A DNA stretch of 64,000 bases, from NCBI GenBank assembly GCA_014529385.2, contig CM043945.1, forward strand, positions 139,664,241-139,728,240, given 5' to 3'. Under the pieces are notes generated by a model, which did not search any database, had not been told where the DNA came from, and was given only the letters and a program-made list of their open reading frames with translations. The position numbers and the translations under genes were made by a program. Each line of letters starts with the position of its first letter. Position 1 is the stretch's first letter. Origin of the DNA: Adiantum capillus-veneris. Taxonomy: Eukaryota; Streptophyta; Polypodiopsida; Polypodiales; Pteridaceae. This document shows positions 1-10,335 of the stretch, in pieces.

Positions 1-256
1 TGTGTAGCCATCTTATCGCACGAACATGGGGCTACCTTCTCACCATCATTGATTTGGTTTGCACTCCCCATTGACTTACTCACAAGGTGATAATCCAAGC
101 CTAGAATCATATACTAGACCCTTAGGTGATTCAAAGGTCAGAAAATCGAAACATCGCAGTGGCCGCTTCATATTGTCTTAGAACCCAGCCCATTGTTTCT
201 GTAGCCAGCCACATAGTGTCTCTGACTCGTCAATCTCACCGTTACATGCCTATCAG

Positions 257-458
<202 letters not shown>

Positions 459-586
459 GAAGCTAGTGTATCTAATGTTCATCTGCTTATAAGTTTCAAT
501 CAAGTAGTTTGGACAACATGCTTACCTATAGCGAGATATTATAGCCTTCAACATGCTCGAGCACAACAGAGAAGGAGGAGGAAAAG

Positions 587-590
<4 letters not shown>

Positions 591-643
<53 letters not shown>
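591..643. repeat. (GA)n microsatellite
   Basis: An uninterrupted GA run of about 50 bp, 137 bp downstream of the (CT)n tract and complementary to it. A 46-bp G-box-containing repeat follows shortly after, as it also does after the GA array at 2110-2628. Confidence 0.98.
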
Positions 644-645
<2 letters not shown>

Positions 646-688
646 CGCATGTGACAATCGCTCTATAGTTAATAGCATTATGTCTTCG

Positions 689-734
689 TTTGGAGTTTAC
701 CCTTTATCTTGCAATTCACGACACGTGTAAAGGA
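689..734. repeat. 46-bp dispersed repeat with G-box, copy 1
   Basis: This stretch is the same length as 2658-2703 and clearly similar to it. Both start TTTGGA and end with a G-box (CACGTG at 722-727 here) followed by TAAAGGA. CACGTG is the known core for plant bHLH and bZIP factors; that this copy is functional is only a possibility. Confidence 0.7.
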
Positions 735-1521
735 CATTCCTTTTTCTTCACGGGATGTTGTTGTTGTTTCCTTCACACATTAGTGTGGACATTGTACAGG
801 CACCCCCACCTAGCCATGCTCTCTTTTCGTGGTTCCAATTCAATTGTAAAAGCTCTTTTCTAATGTCCACATTCCTTATGAACAGATTGTGGTGCATTAA
901 GTACTCTAGCCATGCTTGTTATTAATATGGCCAGTAGGCAAAGTAATGTTCTCCACTACTGGGAGCGCCAATCACCCTGCAAGGTGCTAAAACTGATAGT
1001 ATTGGAATGGCGAGTGCTTATGCTGGATCAGTGCAATGTGGCTGGATGAATCTCTGTAGAGCTTGCCAAATTCAAATACTTTTCTTGGTATTCTGAGACC
1101 CAACTCTGCTTGCAAGCCAAGCGTGTGTCGACATACCTTGATGAAACGCCAAAGACTGTGAGATGCAGCTCGTTGTGCAGTAACATCCCAACCCATAGAT
1201 CTACCTTCCTTCATTGCAGCTACCTCCAAGCACTTGCATGCCCTTATCGTATGCTATGACCATGATTTCTTTTGCCCCACAACCCAAAAGCTCTTCTCTG
1301 GCGGCAATGAGTACACCATGCATGCTTTTACTTCATCCCCAAGTTTCGAGAAAAGCTAAACGGCTAGTTTCCTTGCCACGATGCATTTATGCATGTTTCA
1401 AGGCAAAAGAAAGTGCGTAGGTAGATGGGGGGAGGGGAGTTCTTGCCAAAAAAGCAAAGAAGGAAGATATGATATATAGATATTCTCCACCATCCAAAGA
1501 AAATGCTCAAATAGGACGACC
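735..1521. other. Unassigned sequence
   Basis: I recognise no gene. Short frames exist on both strands (for example minus 987-1229, 80 codons) without familiar motifs. The right end is the region downstream of the SAUR-like frame and may include its 3' UTR. Confidence 0.5.
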
Positions 1522-1852
1522 TCATATGCCTGCCAGTAACGTATGGCAAGCCCGCTTCCTTTGATCTAGATTGAATTTCTCCTTCATACACTCTAAAAGT
1601 CCCCCCCAGCAGCGGGCGATTGATGTGCTCTGTGCAAATTTCAAAGTGTCTTTGCTCGCGGCCAACGTAAATTGCCAAGCCCACAGGTGGGAGCTGGTGG
1701 TCATGATTTTGTGCTTCATTGGTGCCACCATTGCCCTCACATGATGATGTTGATGATAGCTTGCATAAGCTCGAGCCCTCCAAGAGCTTCCAACCGCGCG
1801 ACCCTGCAGGAGCTTGCCACGTCAGCACCTGACGCAGACCTATTATTGACAT
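1522..1852 (-). pseudogene. SAUR-like (small auxin-up RNA) protein, frameshifted
   Basis: SAURs are short, usually intronless plant proteins of about 90-150 residues that promote cell expansion. From the ATG at 1852 the frame reads a basic N-terminus, then a Cys/Ser/Asn-rich linker, then a block like the SAUR core: Pro-Pro-x-Gly-Leu-Ala, YVGREQRHF, an Ile-Cys strand, and Asn-Arg-Pro-Leu-Leu. The frame then shifts at a run of seven C (1601-1607; G on the coding strand). The expected continuation (Leu-Leu-Glu, then a Lys/Phe/Asp-Gln helix and a short tail) is in the next frame and stops at 1522. Apart from the slip, the length of about 110 residues is normal. It may be a recent pseudogene, or a live gene with a homopolymer sequencing error. 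It is the only plausible host gene in the window. Family assignment is by motif only. Confidence 0.55.
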
Positions 1853-2106
1853 CTTTGAAGATGGGGAAGCAAGGGAGACTTGCTAAAGTCTATTATGGGT
1901 ATGTGTTAGCTTGCAATTAACCACATGCCGTAGCCACAGTACCCGATGGGGAAGCAAGGTCGACGATGGGGAAGCATTAGCATTCATGGCGCTGGGGACT
2001 GGCCATGGCCGTCATCTGCATGGCCCTGGAAGTCAAACTACCCATGGCGATCGGGAGTGCAGAGTGGCGACTTGGTGAGGCTTGAGTCGAACACTTTGGT
2101 GGCCAA

Positions 2107-2109
<3 letters not shown>
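1853..2109. promoter_or_regulatory. Putative upstream region of the SAUR-like gene
   Basis: About 260 bp between the SAUR-like start and the (GA)n array. On the gene's strand that array reads as (CT)n, a composition common just upstream of plant genes. The phrase GATGGGGAAGC recurs three times (near 1860, 1946 and 1965). I see no clear TATA box or auxin-response element, so the promoter role is inferred from position only. Confidence 0.3.
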
Positions 2110-2628
<519 letters not shown>

Positions 2629-2657
2629 TGCAATAGAGAGAAGTGACTACTGCTTCC

Positions 2658-2703
2658 TTTGGAATTTAGCCTTCGGCTTGCAGTTGACGACACGTGTAAA
2701 GGA
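2658..2703. repeat. 46-bp dispersed repeat with G-box, copy 2
   Basis: Second copy of the repeat at 689-734, with the same 46-bp length and the G-box at the same offset (2691-2696). It again lies shortly downstream of a GA tract, so the repeat and tract may have spread together. Confidence 0.7.
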
Positions 2704-2737
2704 TGACTCCTTCCGCCATATTATGTTAGTAGATTTC

Positions 2738-2739
<2 letters not shown>

Positions 2740-2796
<57 letters not shown>
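2740..2796. repeat. (CT)n microsatellite
   Basis: A pure CT run of about 57 bp, complementary to the neighbouring GA array. Confidence 0.97.
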
Positions 2797-2798
<2 letters not shown>

Positions 2799-2978
2799 GA
2801 CATTGGGCACACATTATATCAATGATCAGACATACCCCACACAATACCATACATGGTTTATGATTCACCAGTTTGAAATGGTTTGGTCACCTAGGGCGCA
2901 ACACCGACCTCTTCAAAATGTTAATATATCATTTCATTGCTTTCTCTTTTTTAATAATTTTTAATCTCTATTTTCAAT

Positions 2979-3038
<60 letters not shown>
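2979..3038. repeat. (CT)n microsatellite
   Basis: A CT run of about 60 bp with one CCT interruption. It directly abuts the LINE-like fragment that follows. Confidence 0.97.
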
Positions 3039-3044
<6 letters not shown>

Positions 3045-3050
3045 CCCCGC

Positions 3051-3263
3051 TTGCAAGTTCGAGAGTCTGAGTACCACACACTACTAGAGTGCTCAGCTTT
3101 TGATCACATCCGAACTTGCTTCTCTCACATTTTCAGCCATAACTTAGACCTACACACTTTCCTCTCCCAGCCAAAGTGTGGGCTCTCCATTGCGACTCTC
3201 ATCACTACAATTTTGGAGCATCGAGAGTCACTCATCAGCCATACACATACTACGTCACAGTAA
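3051..3263 (+). pseudogene. C-terminal fragment of a non-LTR reverse transcriptase
   Basis: The 70-codon frame contains ESEYHTLLECSAFDHIR followed by an aromatic/hydrophobic helix. This resembles the E-x-E-x-H-x-L-x-x-C-P segment near the C-terminus of many non-LTR retrotransposon polyproteins. Nothing upstream is recognisable because a (CT)n tract cuts it off, so it is a short relic. The identification rests on one motif. Its strand is opposite to the LINE at 4139-6165. Confidence 0.45.
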
Positions 3264-3318
3264 CTTTGGTCCCATGGTCATATTTGACCTCCGAGGACGA
3301 TAATAAAATCTATCTATC

Positions 3319-3319
3319 T

Positions 3320-3409
<90 letters not shown>

Positions 3410-3419
3410 TTCTCTCTCT

Positions 3420-3469
<50 letters not shown>

Positions 3470-3478
3470 CTCTCTCTC
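3319..3478. repeat. (CT)n microsatellite with interruptions
   Basis: About 160 bp of CT repeats with TTC and CCT interruptions. Its complementary frame encodes Arg-Glu repeats only. Confidence 0.97.
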
Positions 3479-4138
3479 GTCGAAGTGACCGTGAGGCCGT
3501 GAGGGAACTATTACCTTGGTTGGAACTGGCTAGAGCAGCGAAGCCTCGACTCCAATCATTAAACGGGGGCGAGCGATGACTGGAGAAGGCTCTGACAACG
3601 GCGGCAAATATTTTTTTGTAGTGTAGCCGTCGTCCTTTTCTGCCATTTTTTAACCATTTTGTTGCAAAGACACGCACATACACACACAAGGCGACTCTAT
3701 TAGTGAGTACAAAAAATCCATTTTCCAACCAATTTTGTTGTCCTGTTCTTCCACTTTTTAACCATTTTGTTGCAACTTATGTGCAGTGCTGGGAAAACTA
3801 ACCTTGAGCCAGTTGGAAAATGGAAACAGCGAGTTGAAGGGAGAGGGAGAATATCCACTTGATTTTTTTTTAAATACAGTTAAAATGCAAAAAATGGTGG
3901 TTATTTTGAAAAAAGTCCTCCTTGAATTGTTTGTGAAATTGATTTTTCTCCAATATTCCTTCTATGTCATTCTTTTCCCATATTTATGCATTGTGGTACC
4001 ATTTTTTTTTAAATGTTTAGTACCATACTTGTGTCATTTCTATGAAATTTGGTCCTATTTTTTGACATTTTATATCACTCCCTTACCATTTTTTTGTCAC
4101 AAACTCTCTCATGTTAATGTCACAGAGTCCTGTTAAAA
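3479..4138. other. AT-rich stretch, likely 3' flank of LINE A
   Basis: No gene seen. A 21-bp direct repeat containing ACCATTTTGTTGCAA occurs at 3647-3667 and 3755-3775 (offset 108 bp). The right part may be the 3' UTR of the minus-strand LINE whose coding region ends at 4139; no poly-A tail was pinned down. Confidence 0.4.
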
Positions 4139-5224
4139 CTACCAATTAATAATACATGTACTTAACATCCCTCTCTCCTGAATCTTCACCACCGTCGGTA
4201 GAGCACCCCAAATAACCTTCCATAAGAAAACCTTCATGTACTGTGGAACCTTTGGCTTCCATATGTTCTCCATTACATGTTCCCACCTTTCCTCCGGCCA
4301 TTGCTTTTTCCATAGCTTGTTAAGGGGGCTAGACCAATTCTTCTTTTGCATCATTGTCTGATAAATGATTTTGGTATGGGGTTTCCACGAGAGACTGCTT
4401 CCGGGCCATTTCCAGGCATTCCAATCCAGCTCCGAATCACAGATTAGCATCACTAGATTGTCAAGCTCTTTCATCACTTTGTGGACAAGCAAGACTTCCA
4501 AGCTATTGAGTTGGTACTGGGCAACCATCAGGTCAATGGTTTTCCAACTCTTGTTGACACTATCCCAGAAGTGCTCAAGTCGGGGGATCAGCCCCTTATT
4601 ATTCAGCTTCCTGACTGTCTCAATCCAATAGGGAGTTTGTGGCGGATCTACGACTTTGGAGACCCAGGGGGACCAATGCAGGATGGAGTTCTTGAAGTAT
4701 CTGGCTTCTTCCCCCCACTTTAAGACTCCTAATACTCTATTACATTTTCTTACCAATTCTCCTGAGCTGCCCCCCAGTCTTAAGGTAGACCACGCTGGGG
4801 CTAATAGTTTGTCATGAACCTCCACCCCTCTCCACTTTCCTCCCTTTGATCCAAGTTTAGCTGCTTCTATCATATCTCTGATCATGACAGCACAAACTTG
4901 ATCTTGTTTAGCCAAGGAAACAACAAATTTGGCGCAACAAGCTTCTGCATGGGCCACAGGGTTGAGAATCGAAAGGTCTCCTTGATTCCCTGGCCGAGCA
5001 ACCGATTCCCAACAGGCCCATTGCCATGGCCTGGAAGATGTTTTGTTATTTTTCCATAAAAATGTGTTTACTGATTTTAAGAACTCTTTCCAGTGACACT
5101 TAGCAATCTTAAGAAGCGGGCTAGTGAATGAAATATAAGGAATCATAAAGTCATTCATCACTTTTATCCGACTTGGGAATGGGAGAAGAGCATACTCCCA
5201 CCTACTCTTTTTTTTTTTTTTCAA
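4139..5224 (-). pseudogene. LINE A RT thumb and C-terminal zinc-binding domain
   Basis: An open frame of 361 codons with the typical plant LINE region after the palm: SRIKVMNDFMIPYI, an F-L-W-x-N-N patch, Trp-x-x-x-x-Arg-Pro, and Gly-x-Leu-Ser-Ile-Leu-Asn-Pro. The C-terminus has Ile-Trp-Lys-Pro-Lys-Val-Pro, then Val-Phe-Leu-Trp-Lys, Ala-Leu-Pro-Thr and Glu-Arg-Gly-Met, the pattern of the zf-RVT family. The apparent start (Met then five Lys) is not a real start: the frame joins upstream coding through a slip in the poly-A run (poly-T at about 5209-5221 on the plus strand). Confidence 0.85.
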
Positions 5225-5807
5225 GCACCCACTTGAATATTTTCTTGTGAGTTACATCCACCCCCAAGGGGGCTCCCAGATGTCTAAAGATATTCCCTTT
5301 TGTGACAATCGCCCCTGACCAGACAGAAGGGTCAAATGAGTCATTTTTCGATAGGGAAATCATCCTTGACTTCTCTATATTACACTAGGACCTCGAAGCT
5401 ACTAAGAACATTTGTACAATCTCCATATATTTTCTAATGACCTGGAGGCACGCCTTCAAGAAGAGGAGAGAATCTTCTGCCAGAAGTTGTCTATTTCCTG
5501 GTAAAACAAGGCCTTGCACCTCCCCTCGTTAAGCACTAGCTTCAAGCGTCGTGATTAGAGGATGTGATCCTATGGCGAAAATTAGGGGGGCGAGAGGGCA
5601 TCCATGTATAATAGACCTTTTGACCTCAAAAGAGCCCACAATTCTACCGTTGAATAGGAGCTCTGACTAGCTTCCAGCCCCCATTACACGAACCAGCCGA
5701 CACAGGCGCGGCCCAAAGCCTAGAGTTTCCATAACGACTTCTATATATGTCCATGTTATTCTGTCATAGGCCTTGTCCAGGTCCAATTGTAGCAGAATGC
5801 ACTCCTA
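5225..5807 (-). pseudogene. LINE A reverse transcriptase palm, degraded
   Basis: This stretch has no long open frame but translates in pieces. A Leu-Asp-Leu-Asp-Lys-Ala-Tyr-Asp block with the first catalytic Asp lies at about 5761-5790. The position normally holding the Ala-Asp-Asp catalytic pair reads Ala-Glu-Asp (5472-5480), followed by SLLFLKA. A Gly-Val-Asp-Val-Thr-His-Lys-Lys segment near 5230-5270 leads into the next frame through a long A run. The Asp-to-Glu change plus stops would abolish polymerase activity. Confidence 0.7.
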
Positions 5808-6122
5808 CTATGTGACAATTGCGTATTCTATGCCCACCATTGCTGCCAAGATGTTACCGTAAATGTACCTTCCTTTAATGAAACCATGTTGATGGGGGGA
5901 GATGATCTTGGTTAGTAAGGGGGCTATTCTGAGGGCCACTTCTTTAGCTATAATTTTGTAGGCCACCGACATCATCGTTATAGGGTGCCAATGTTTCAGT
6001 TTAGAACAGCAGATTTGTTTTGGGATGGGCTTGATAAGCCCTCTCTTCACACTTGTCTCCAACGACCCTTCGACCATGGCTTTATTGGCCAAACTTGTGA
6101 TTGGGGCCTTGAGACACCACAA
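5808..6122 (-). pseudogene. LINE A reverse transcriptase, N-terminal fingers
   Basis: The frame holds the LINE RT entry region: a Leu-Ile-Lys-Pro-Ile-Pro-Lys strand, a His-Trp-x-Pro-Ile-Thr motif (equivalent of RPI in active LINEs), YKIIAKEVALRI, then the H-Q-H-G-F-I-K-G-R block that normally precedes the catalytic palm. Coding similarity runs back to about 6165 across one stop and then ends abruptly, marking the truncation point. The same block is found in LINE C near 40880-41100. Confidence 0.85.
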
Positions 6123-6165
6123 GACGTCTGCAAGTTATGCAAACATCTTGTGCAAGTCTATGCAA

Positions 6166-6799
6166 TGTCTCTCACTCTATCTCTCATTGGCACAGCTCTC
6201 ATGCCCCTGTCACCATGTGTTGAGCTTGTGAGGCATAGCTAGCACCTTCAATTCATGTAGATGGCAAGCAAGAGCTTGCTAAGGAGAGGAAGGATTGGAT
6301 AGAGAACGAGGAGCAACACAGGGCAATCATCAGGAAAAGTCTAGTTCAAGAGGCAAAAAGAAAGATCTTTATATAAAAGGTATTATGGGAGGCTCTGCCT
6401 ACAGGATTTAAGATTCATGCTAGAGGGATTGGCTTTTATAGATGTTTGGGCTGCAAAATGCTAATGGGGACCTCCCTCATTTGTTAAAGGAGGAGTGCTC
6501 TGGCTATTAGCGGCCTTGTAAGAAAAATCTGCAAATGGGCTCAAAGGACCTAGGGACCAGGGTTCTTCAAGAATGATTTATTTCTTTGAGGGATGGTGAT
6601 GAACAGCCAAGCATGTTTATTATGCACACAAATAGTTAGCTTTTGCTACTTTAAACAGAGTTGGAAGCCCAAAAAAATATTGGGTATTTGAGAATACTCC
6701 TGTAGCTGCTAATTTCATGGAGATCATCCAAGAATGGGAGGAATTAATTGTAACCATTGGTAAAAGGAAATCCGAAGCCCTTTGGGGAAGGTTTATCAA
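6166..6799. other. Unassigned sequence between LINE A and Copia fragment
   Basis: No recognisable coding region or repeat structure beyond short frames. Confidence 0.4.
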
Positions 6800-7281
6800 G
6801 GTAACTGCTCCAAAGAATGCCACTTGTCAAAAGATCCATGTGCTTTTACCTTTATCTTAAACACCCACTTATACTTAATAGTTGTACGGCTAGGAGGTAG
6901 TTCAGTTAGTATCCATGTACCTTTAAAAGTTAACGGAATCGTACTCTGCTTCCATAGCCTCTTGCCGTTGATCCTTTTGTGGTGAAGAGATAGCTTCATT
7001 ACAAGTAATGGGAACTTCAGAAGTAGAGAAAGCATTATCAACAATATCGTCATCATAAACATGACATGTTCAAAATCAATAGGCAGATCAACAAAAATAT
7101 CATTATCATCATTGGCAACATTCAGAATGGATGGTTGTGAAGAGGAGAGCTGCTCTATAGGAAGAGTTTCATCATCTGAAAGAAATGGAAAAGCCTGAAG
7201 CAATGATTTAGTATCATTAGAATCATCCATGGACCATGAGCCTCCCATAAGCTGCTCATTAAAAGTAGCATCACAATTCAC
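6796..7281 (-). pseudogene. Copia acidic linker and start of reverse transcriptase
   Basis: An acidic Ser/Asp-rich linker is followed by the RT entry motif: a Trp-x-Leu-Thr-Glu-Leu-Pro-Pro stretch and Tyr-Lys-Trp-Val-Phe-Lys-Ile-Lys with a downstream Gly-Ser. The catalytic YVDD portion is absent. A frame disruption in the middle replaces the expected Trp-x-x-Ala-Met motif. Confidence 0.75.
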
Positions 7282-7425
7282 AATTACTTTCTTGGAGGAA
7301 GGTTCATAGAATTTGTAGTCTTTAGAAGTTTCAAAATATCCAATAAAAATAACTTTAAGACCAAGAGCATCAAGCTTTGTTCATGTTTCTTTGGGAACAT
7401 GAATATAAGAAATACATTCAAAGAT

Positions 7426-7692
7426 TCAAAACTGAGATACAGAAGGAATGTCACATGTCCATGTTGTGATGGGTATCTTACCAGAGGGTGCAGTAGTAGG
7501 AAGATGATTCTGAATAAATATTGTTGTCAAAGTAGCTTTAGGCCAAAAAACACAAGATAACCTAGAATGAATCATCATACATCTTACAGCATTGAGAATA
7601 GTGTGATTCTTTCGTTCAGCAACGCCGTTCTGTTGAGGTGAATATGGAATCGTGTGTTCATGATGAATTCCATTGTCAGCACAGTAACTCAC
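7426..7692 (-). pseudogene. Copia integrase core, C-part
   Basis: Shows the classic Copia integrase run CADNGIHHEHTIPYSPQQNG followed by V-A-E-R-K-N-H; the Glu of Val-Ala-Glu-Arg is the third catalytic acid. Next come Ala-Arg-Cys-Met-Met-like and Phe-Trp-x-x-Ala segments and a Tyr/Phe-Ile-Gln-Asn-x-x-Pro-Thr block. Broken at both ends by frameshifts or stops. Confidence 0.85.
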
Positions 7693-8110
7693 AAATTCTC
7701 GAGAAACATATTCGCCTCCATTGTCACTACGAAGCTTCTTGAGGCTACGATCAGTTTGAAGTTTCGCAACCTAGTGGAATTGTTTGAAAACAGATAAGGC
7801 CTCAAATTTTTGTCTAAGTAGAAATACAGTCGAATACCATGAGAAATCATCAATGAAGATAATGAAGTAGCAATATTGTGATCTCGAAGAAGGTAGAGGT
7901 CCACATATATTAGTATGAACAAGGTCCAATATGTCATGAGAATGAGTTGTATTTGAGAGAGGAAAGGGTTTACAATTATGTTTCCCAAGTGCACAAAACT
8001 CACAAATTCCCATCTGGGGATGAGCTTTAAGATCCATGCTAGACTTATATGTCATATTTCTTATAGCACCAGAATCAACAATAAAAAGTGATCCATCACG
8101 TACATGAAGT
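7689..8110 (-). pseudogene. Copia protease remnant, pre-integrase and integrase N-part
   Basis: Reading from 8110 down: Val-Asp-Ser-Gly-Ala (aspartic protease active-site motif), YKSSMDLKAHPQMGICEFC with Ala-Leu-Gly-Lys-His (end of the pre-integrase zinc-binding region), then Asp-Leu-Val-His-Thr-Asn-Ile-Cys-Gly-Pro-Leu and FIDDFS of the integrase core with its first acidic residue. The frame shifts around 7780-8003 and continues in the neighbouring ORF. Function would be polyprotein cleavage and cDNA integration; this copy is broken. Confidence 0.8.
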
Positions 8111-8159
8111 ATTTTGTCTGGCGCAACTGAACATAGGATGCAGCTTGTTTTTGGTACAA

Positions 8160-9162
8160 TATTTTTAGAACAAATGACAACAGTTGAGGACCGAATTTAC
8201 ATGGAGCCAGCCCCCCATCCATAAAGGCTTTGTATTATAGCTTCTCCCATCAAAGGAGACTTCTATACAATACAATCTTTGTGTTCCTTGATAAATCAAG
8301 TTGGTGTAATGAAGATGGAAGCTTCATACACCAAATTATGCTTGAAAAACACACCTAGTATCCCTAACCTCAGTCTTAAGACCTCACACACCTTCAAAAA
8401 TGGTGAGAGCTAGCAGGGAATGAGGATAGATTGAGAGGAAGAAGATGTATCTTATGAGAAATAAGTATTCTCCTCACATAATCACTCTAATAGCATAGCT
8501 TAGCTTAGTAATTAGCATGGTAGAGGAGATGAGAATTCCATTGAAGCTTGGCTCTTGGTTAGATTTGTATTCCATAGTCAAGAGTTGTTGGTGTAGGCCT
8601 CTACTTCTCAATTCTTGGAGAAAGAGATGGAGTTCTTGCTCAACATATAACTTGTGTGTGTGTGTTGTGTGTGTAGAAAAGTGTGTAAGACTAAAAATGC
8701 CAAGCTTTTTCTCTCTTGGTCACCCCCTCTTGATTTTTTCTCATGTTGGCCTCTCATTGGCTTCTGCAAAGCTTAGCCAATCAAAAATTAGAAGTATAAT
8801 TGATAGCCTTGTGACATGTGTTCCCCTTTCCCCTTTTGTGAGAGCTTTAGGTAAATAAATACTTTATCAAAACTCTCATTGGACCTTTTTGTCTTCTTGC
8901 CAATAGGAATCACGCAAGCCATTGGGATGTTGGATGCTCATTGGACCCCTTGGTAGACTGTCCAATAGTCTTCTAGGGAGATTAATTTCTATTGGTTCTT
9001 TCATCAAGAATTTTTAAATTAATTAGGCTAAATTTACTCTATCCTAATTCTCATTGGTCCACCTCTATGGCCATTCAATAGGATTTGAGAGGAGATTGGG
9101 AGCAACTGGGCTAGGAGCCTGACATATGTCCAGTATTCCCTTTGTGTAAAGAGGGAGCTTTG

Positions 9163-9242
<80 letters not shown>

Positions 9243-9381
9243 CTCTTTCATCCCCTACAATAAGGGCTCGCCCCCTCCCTCCTAGGGATGTGGGAAGACA
9301 TTTTAGTCTTCCAATGATCATCGAATATTTCCCCTACTTTGGCCTTTGGACAATACAATTAAATTTACGAACTTTAGCATA
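8160..9381 (+). repeat. Unnamed dispersed repeat, copy 1 (uninterrupted)
   Basis: The left part (8160-8691) matches 17633-18154 directly. The right part (8687-9381) matches 9690-10335 in reverse. The other two copies are cut at exactly the position equivalent to 8687-8691 (AAGAC) by a Gypsy-like LTR; this copy is the empty site. The ORF at 8517-8858 has no recognised motif. A (TG)n tract lies inside at 9165-9241. The origin of the repeat is unknown. Confidence 0.8.
9165..9241. repeat. (TG)n microsatellite
   Basis: About 77 bp of TG repeats inside the unnamed repeat. The inverted copy carries a shorter (CA)n tract at the equivalent place (9827-9869). Confidence 0.98.
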
Positions 9382-9689
9382 AAGTACTAGGCTTTTTCTA
9401 GAGTATACCTCATCGTCGAGGATGACTATGATTTCAAGAGAGAGGTAATGTCATAAAAACTAATATTTTATACTCCCACATGATTTTCTCATGTTAAATT
9501 GATCATTTAATATGGGGAAGTACCAGGGGAGTAAAAGCTAGAATATTGGTAAGGTTGCCAGGCCTGTCTCTATCAAGGATCCAAAGGAGGGAAAATAGGG
9601 ATCCAAAGGGGGACGGTCAGCAAAAGAGCAATGCGCTTCAATGGGGCTTAAAAGACCTAAGGTTCAACCCCATTAAGACTTCCATAGGC
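9382..9689. other. Spacer between inverted-repeat arms
   Basis: 308 bp without a gene. It would form the loop if the arms 8687-9381 and 9690-10335 paired in a transcript. A short GGATCCAAAGG(A/G)GG direct repeat lies near 9577-9612. Confidence 0.5.
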
Positions 9690-9824
9690 TAAAGTTCATA
9701 ATTTTAATTGTATTGTCCAAAGGCCAAAGTAGGGAGAATATTGGATGGTCATGGGAAGACTAAAAAGTCTTCCCACAACCCTAGGAAGGAGGGGACGAGC
9801 CCTTATTGTAGAGGATGAGAGAGA

Positions 9825-9871
<47 letters not shown>

Positions 9872-10335
9872 AAAGCTCTCCCTTTACACAAAGGGAATAC
9901 TTGACACATGTCACGCTCCTTGCCTAGTTGCTCCCAATCTCCCATCAAATCCTATTGGATGGCCATAGAGGTGGACCAACAAGAATAAGGCTATAGTTTA
10001 ATCAATTTAATAATGCTTGATAAAAGAACCAATAGAAATTAAGCTCCCTAGAAGACTATTGGACAGTCCACCAAGGGGTCCAATGAGCATCCATCAGCCC
10101 AATGGCTTGCCTGGTTCCTATTGGCCACAAGATAAAAAGGTCCAATGAGAGTTTAGATAAACCATTTATTTACCTAAATCTCACAAAAGGGGAAAGGAGG
10201 ACATATGTCACAAGGCTATCAATTATACTTCTAATTTGTGATTGGCTAAGCTTCGCAAGAGCTAATGAGAGGCCAGCATGAGCAAAAAGCAAGAGGGGTC
10301 GTCCAAGAGAGAAAAGGCTTGGCATTTTTATTCTT
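9690..10335 (-). repeat. Unnamed dispersed repeat, copy 3 (right part, inverted)
   Basis: Reverse-complement match to 8687-9381, including the microsatellite position. It ends at 10335 against a Gypsy-like LTR. Read on the minus strand, the junction is LTR end CCCAACA followed by AAGAA and then the repeat sequence, so it is the right junction of an LTR insertion at the site that is empty in copy 1. Confidence 0.8.
9827..9869. repeat. (CA)n microsatellite
   Basis: A 43-bp CA run inside the inverted arm, complementary to the (TG)n at 9165-9241. Confidence 0.97.

Larger units (their letters stand above)
4139..6165 (-). mobile_element. LINE (non-LTR retrotransposon) copy A, 5'-truncated
   Basis: A minus-strand LINE relic reading from a truncated RT domain (6165) through the palm to the C-terminal zinc-knuckle-like domain (4139). 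Protein-level similarity to the fragments at 14830-17465 (plus) and 40515-41506 (minus) makes it one of three copies of a family in this window. The endonuclease and ORF1 are missing, as expected for 5' truncation during target-primed integration. Several stops and indels show it is dead. Confidence 0.85.
6800..8160 (-). mobile_element. Copia retrotransposon fragment, internally deleted
   Basis: Minus-strand pol in the Copia order: protease Asp-Ser-Gly-Ala (near 8075), pre-integrase Cys-x-x-Cys-type segment, integrase core, then the start of RT. No LTR is attached. The 8160 end coincides with the start of the unrelated repeat at 8160-9381, and RT is lost below about 6815. Only about 25 codons separate the protease Asp-Ser-Gly-Ala from the pre-integrase Cys residues, far shorter than usual, so the middle of the protease region is deleted. 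Confidence 0.85.
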
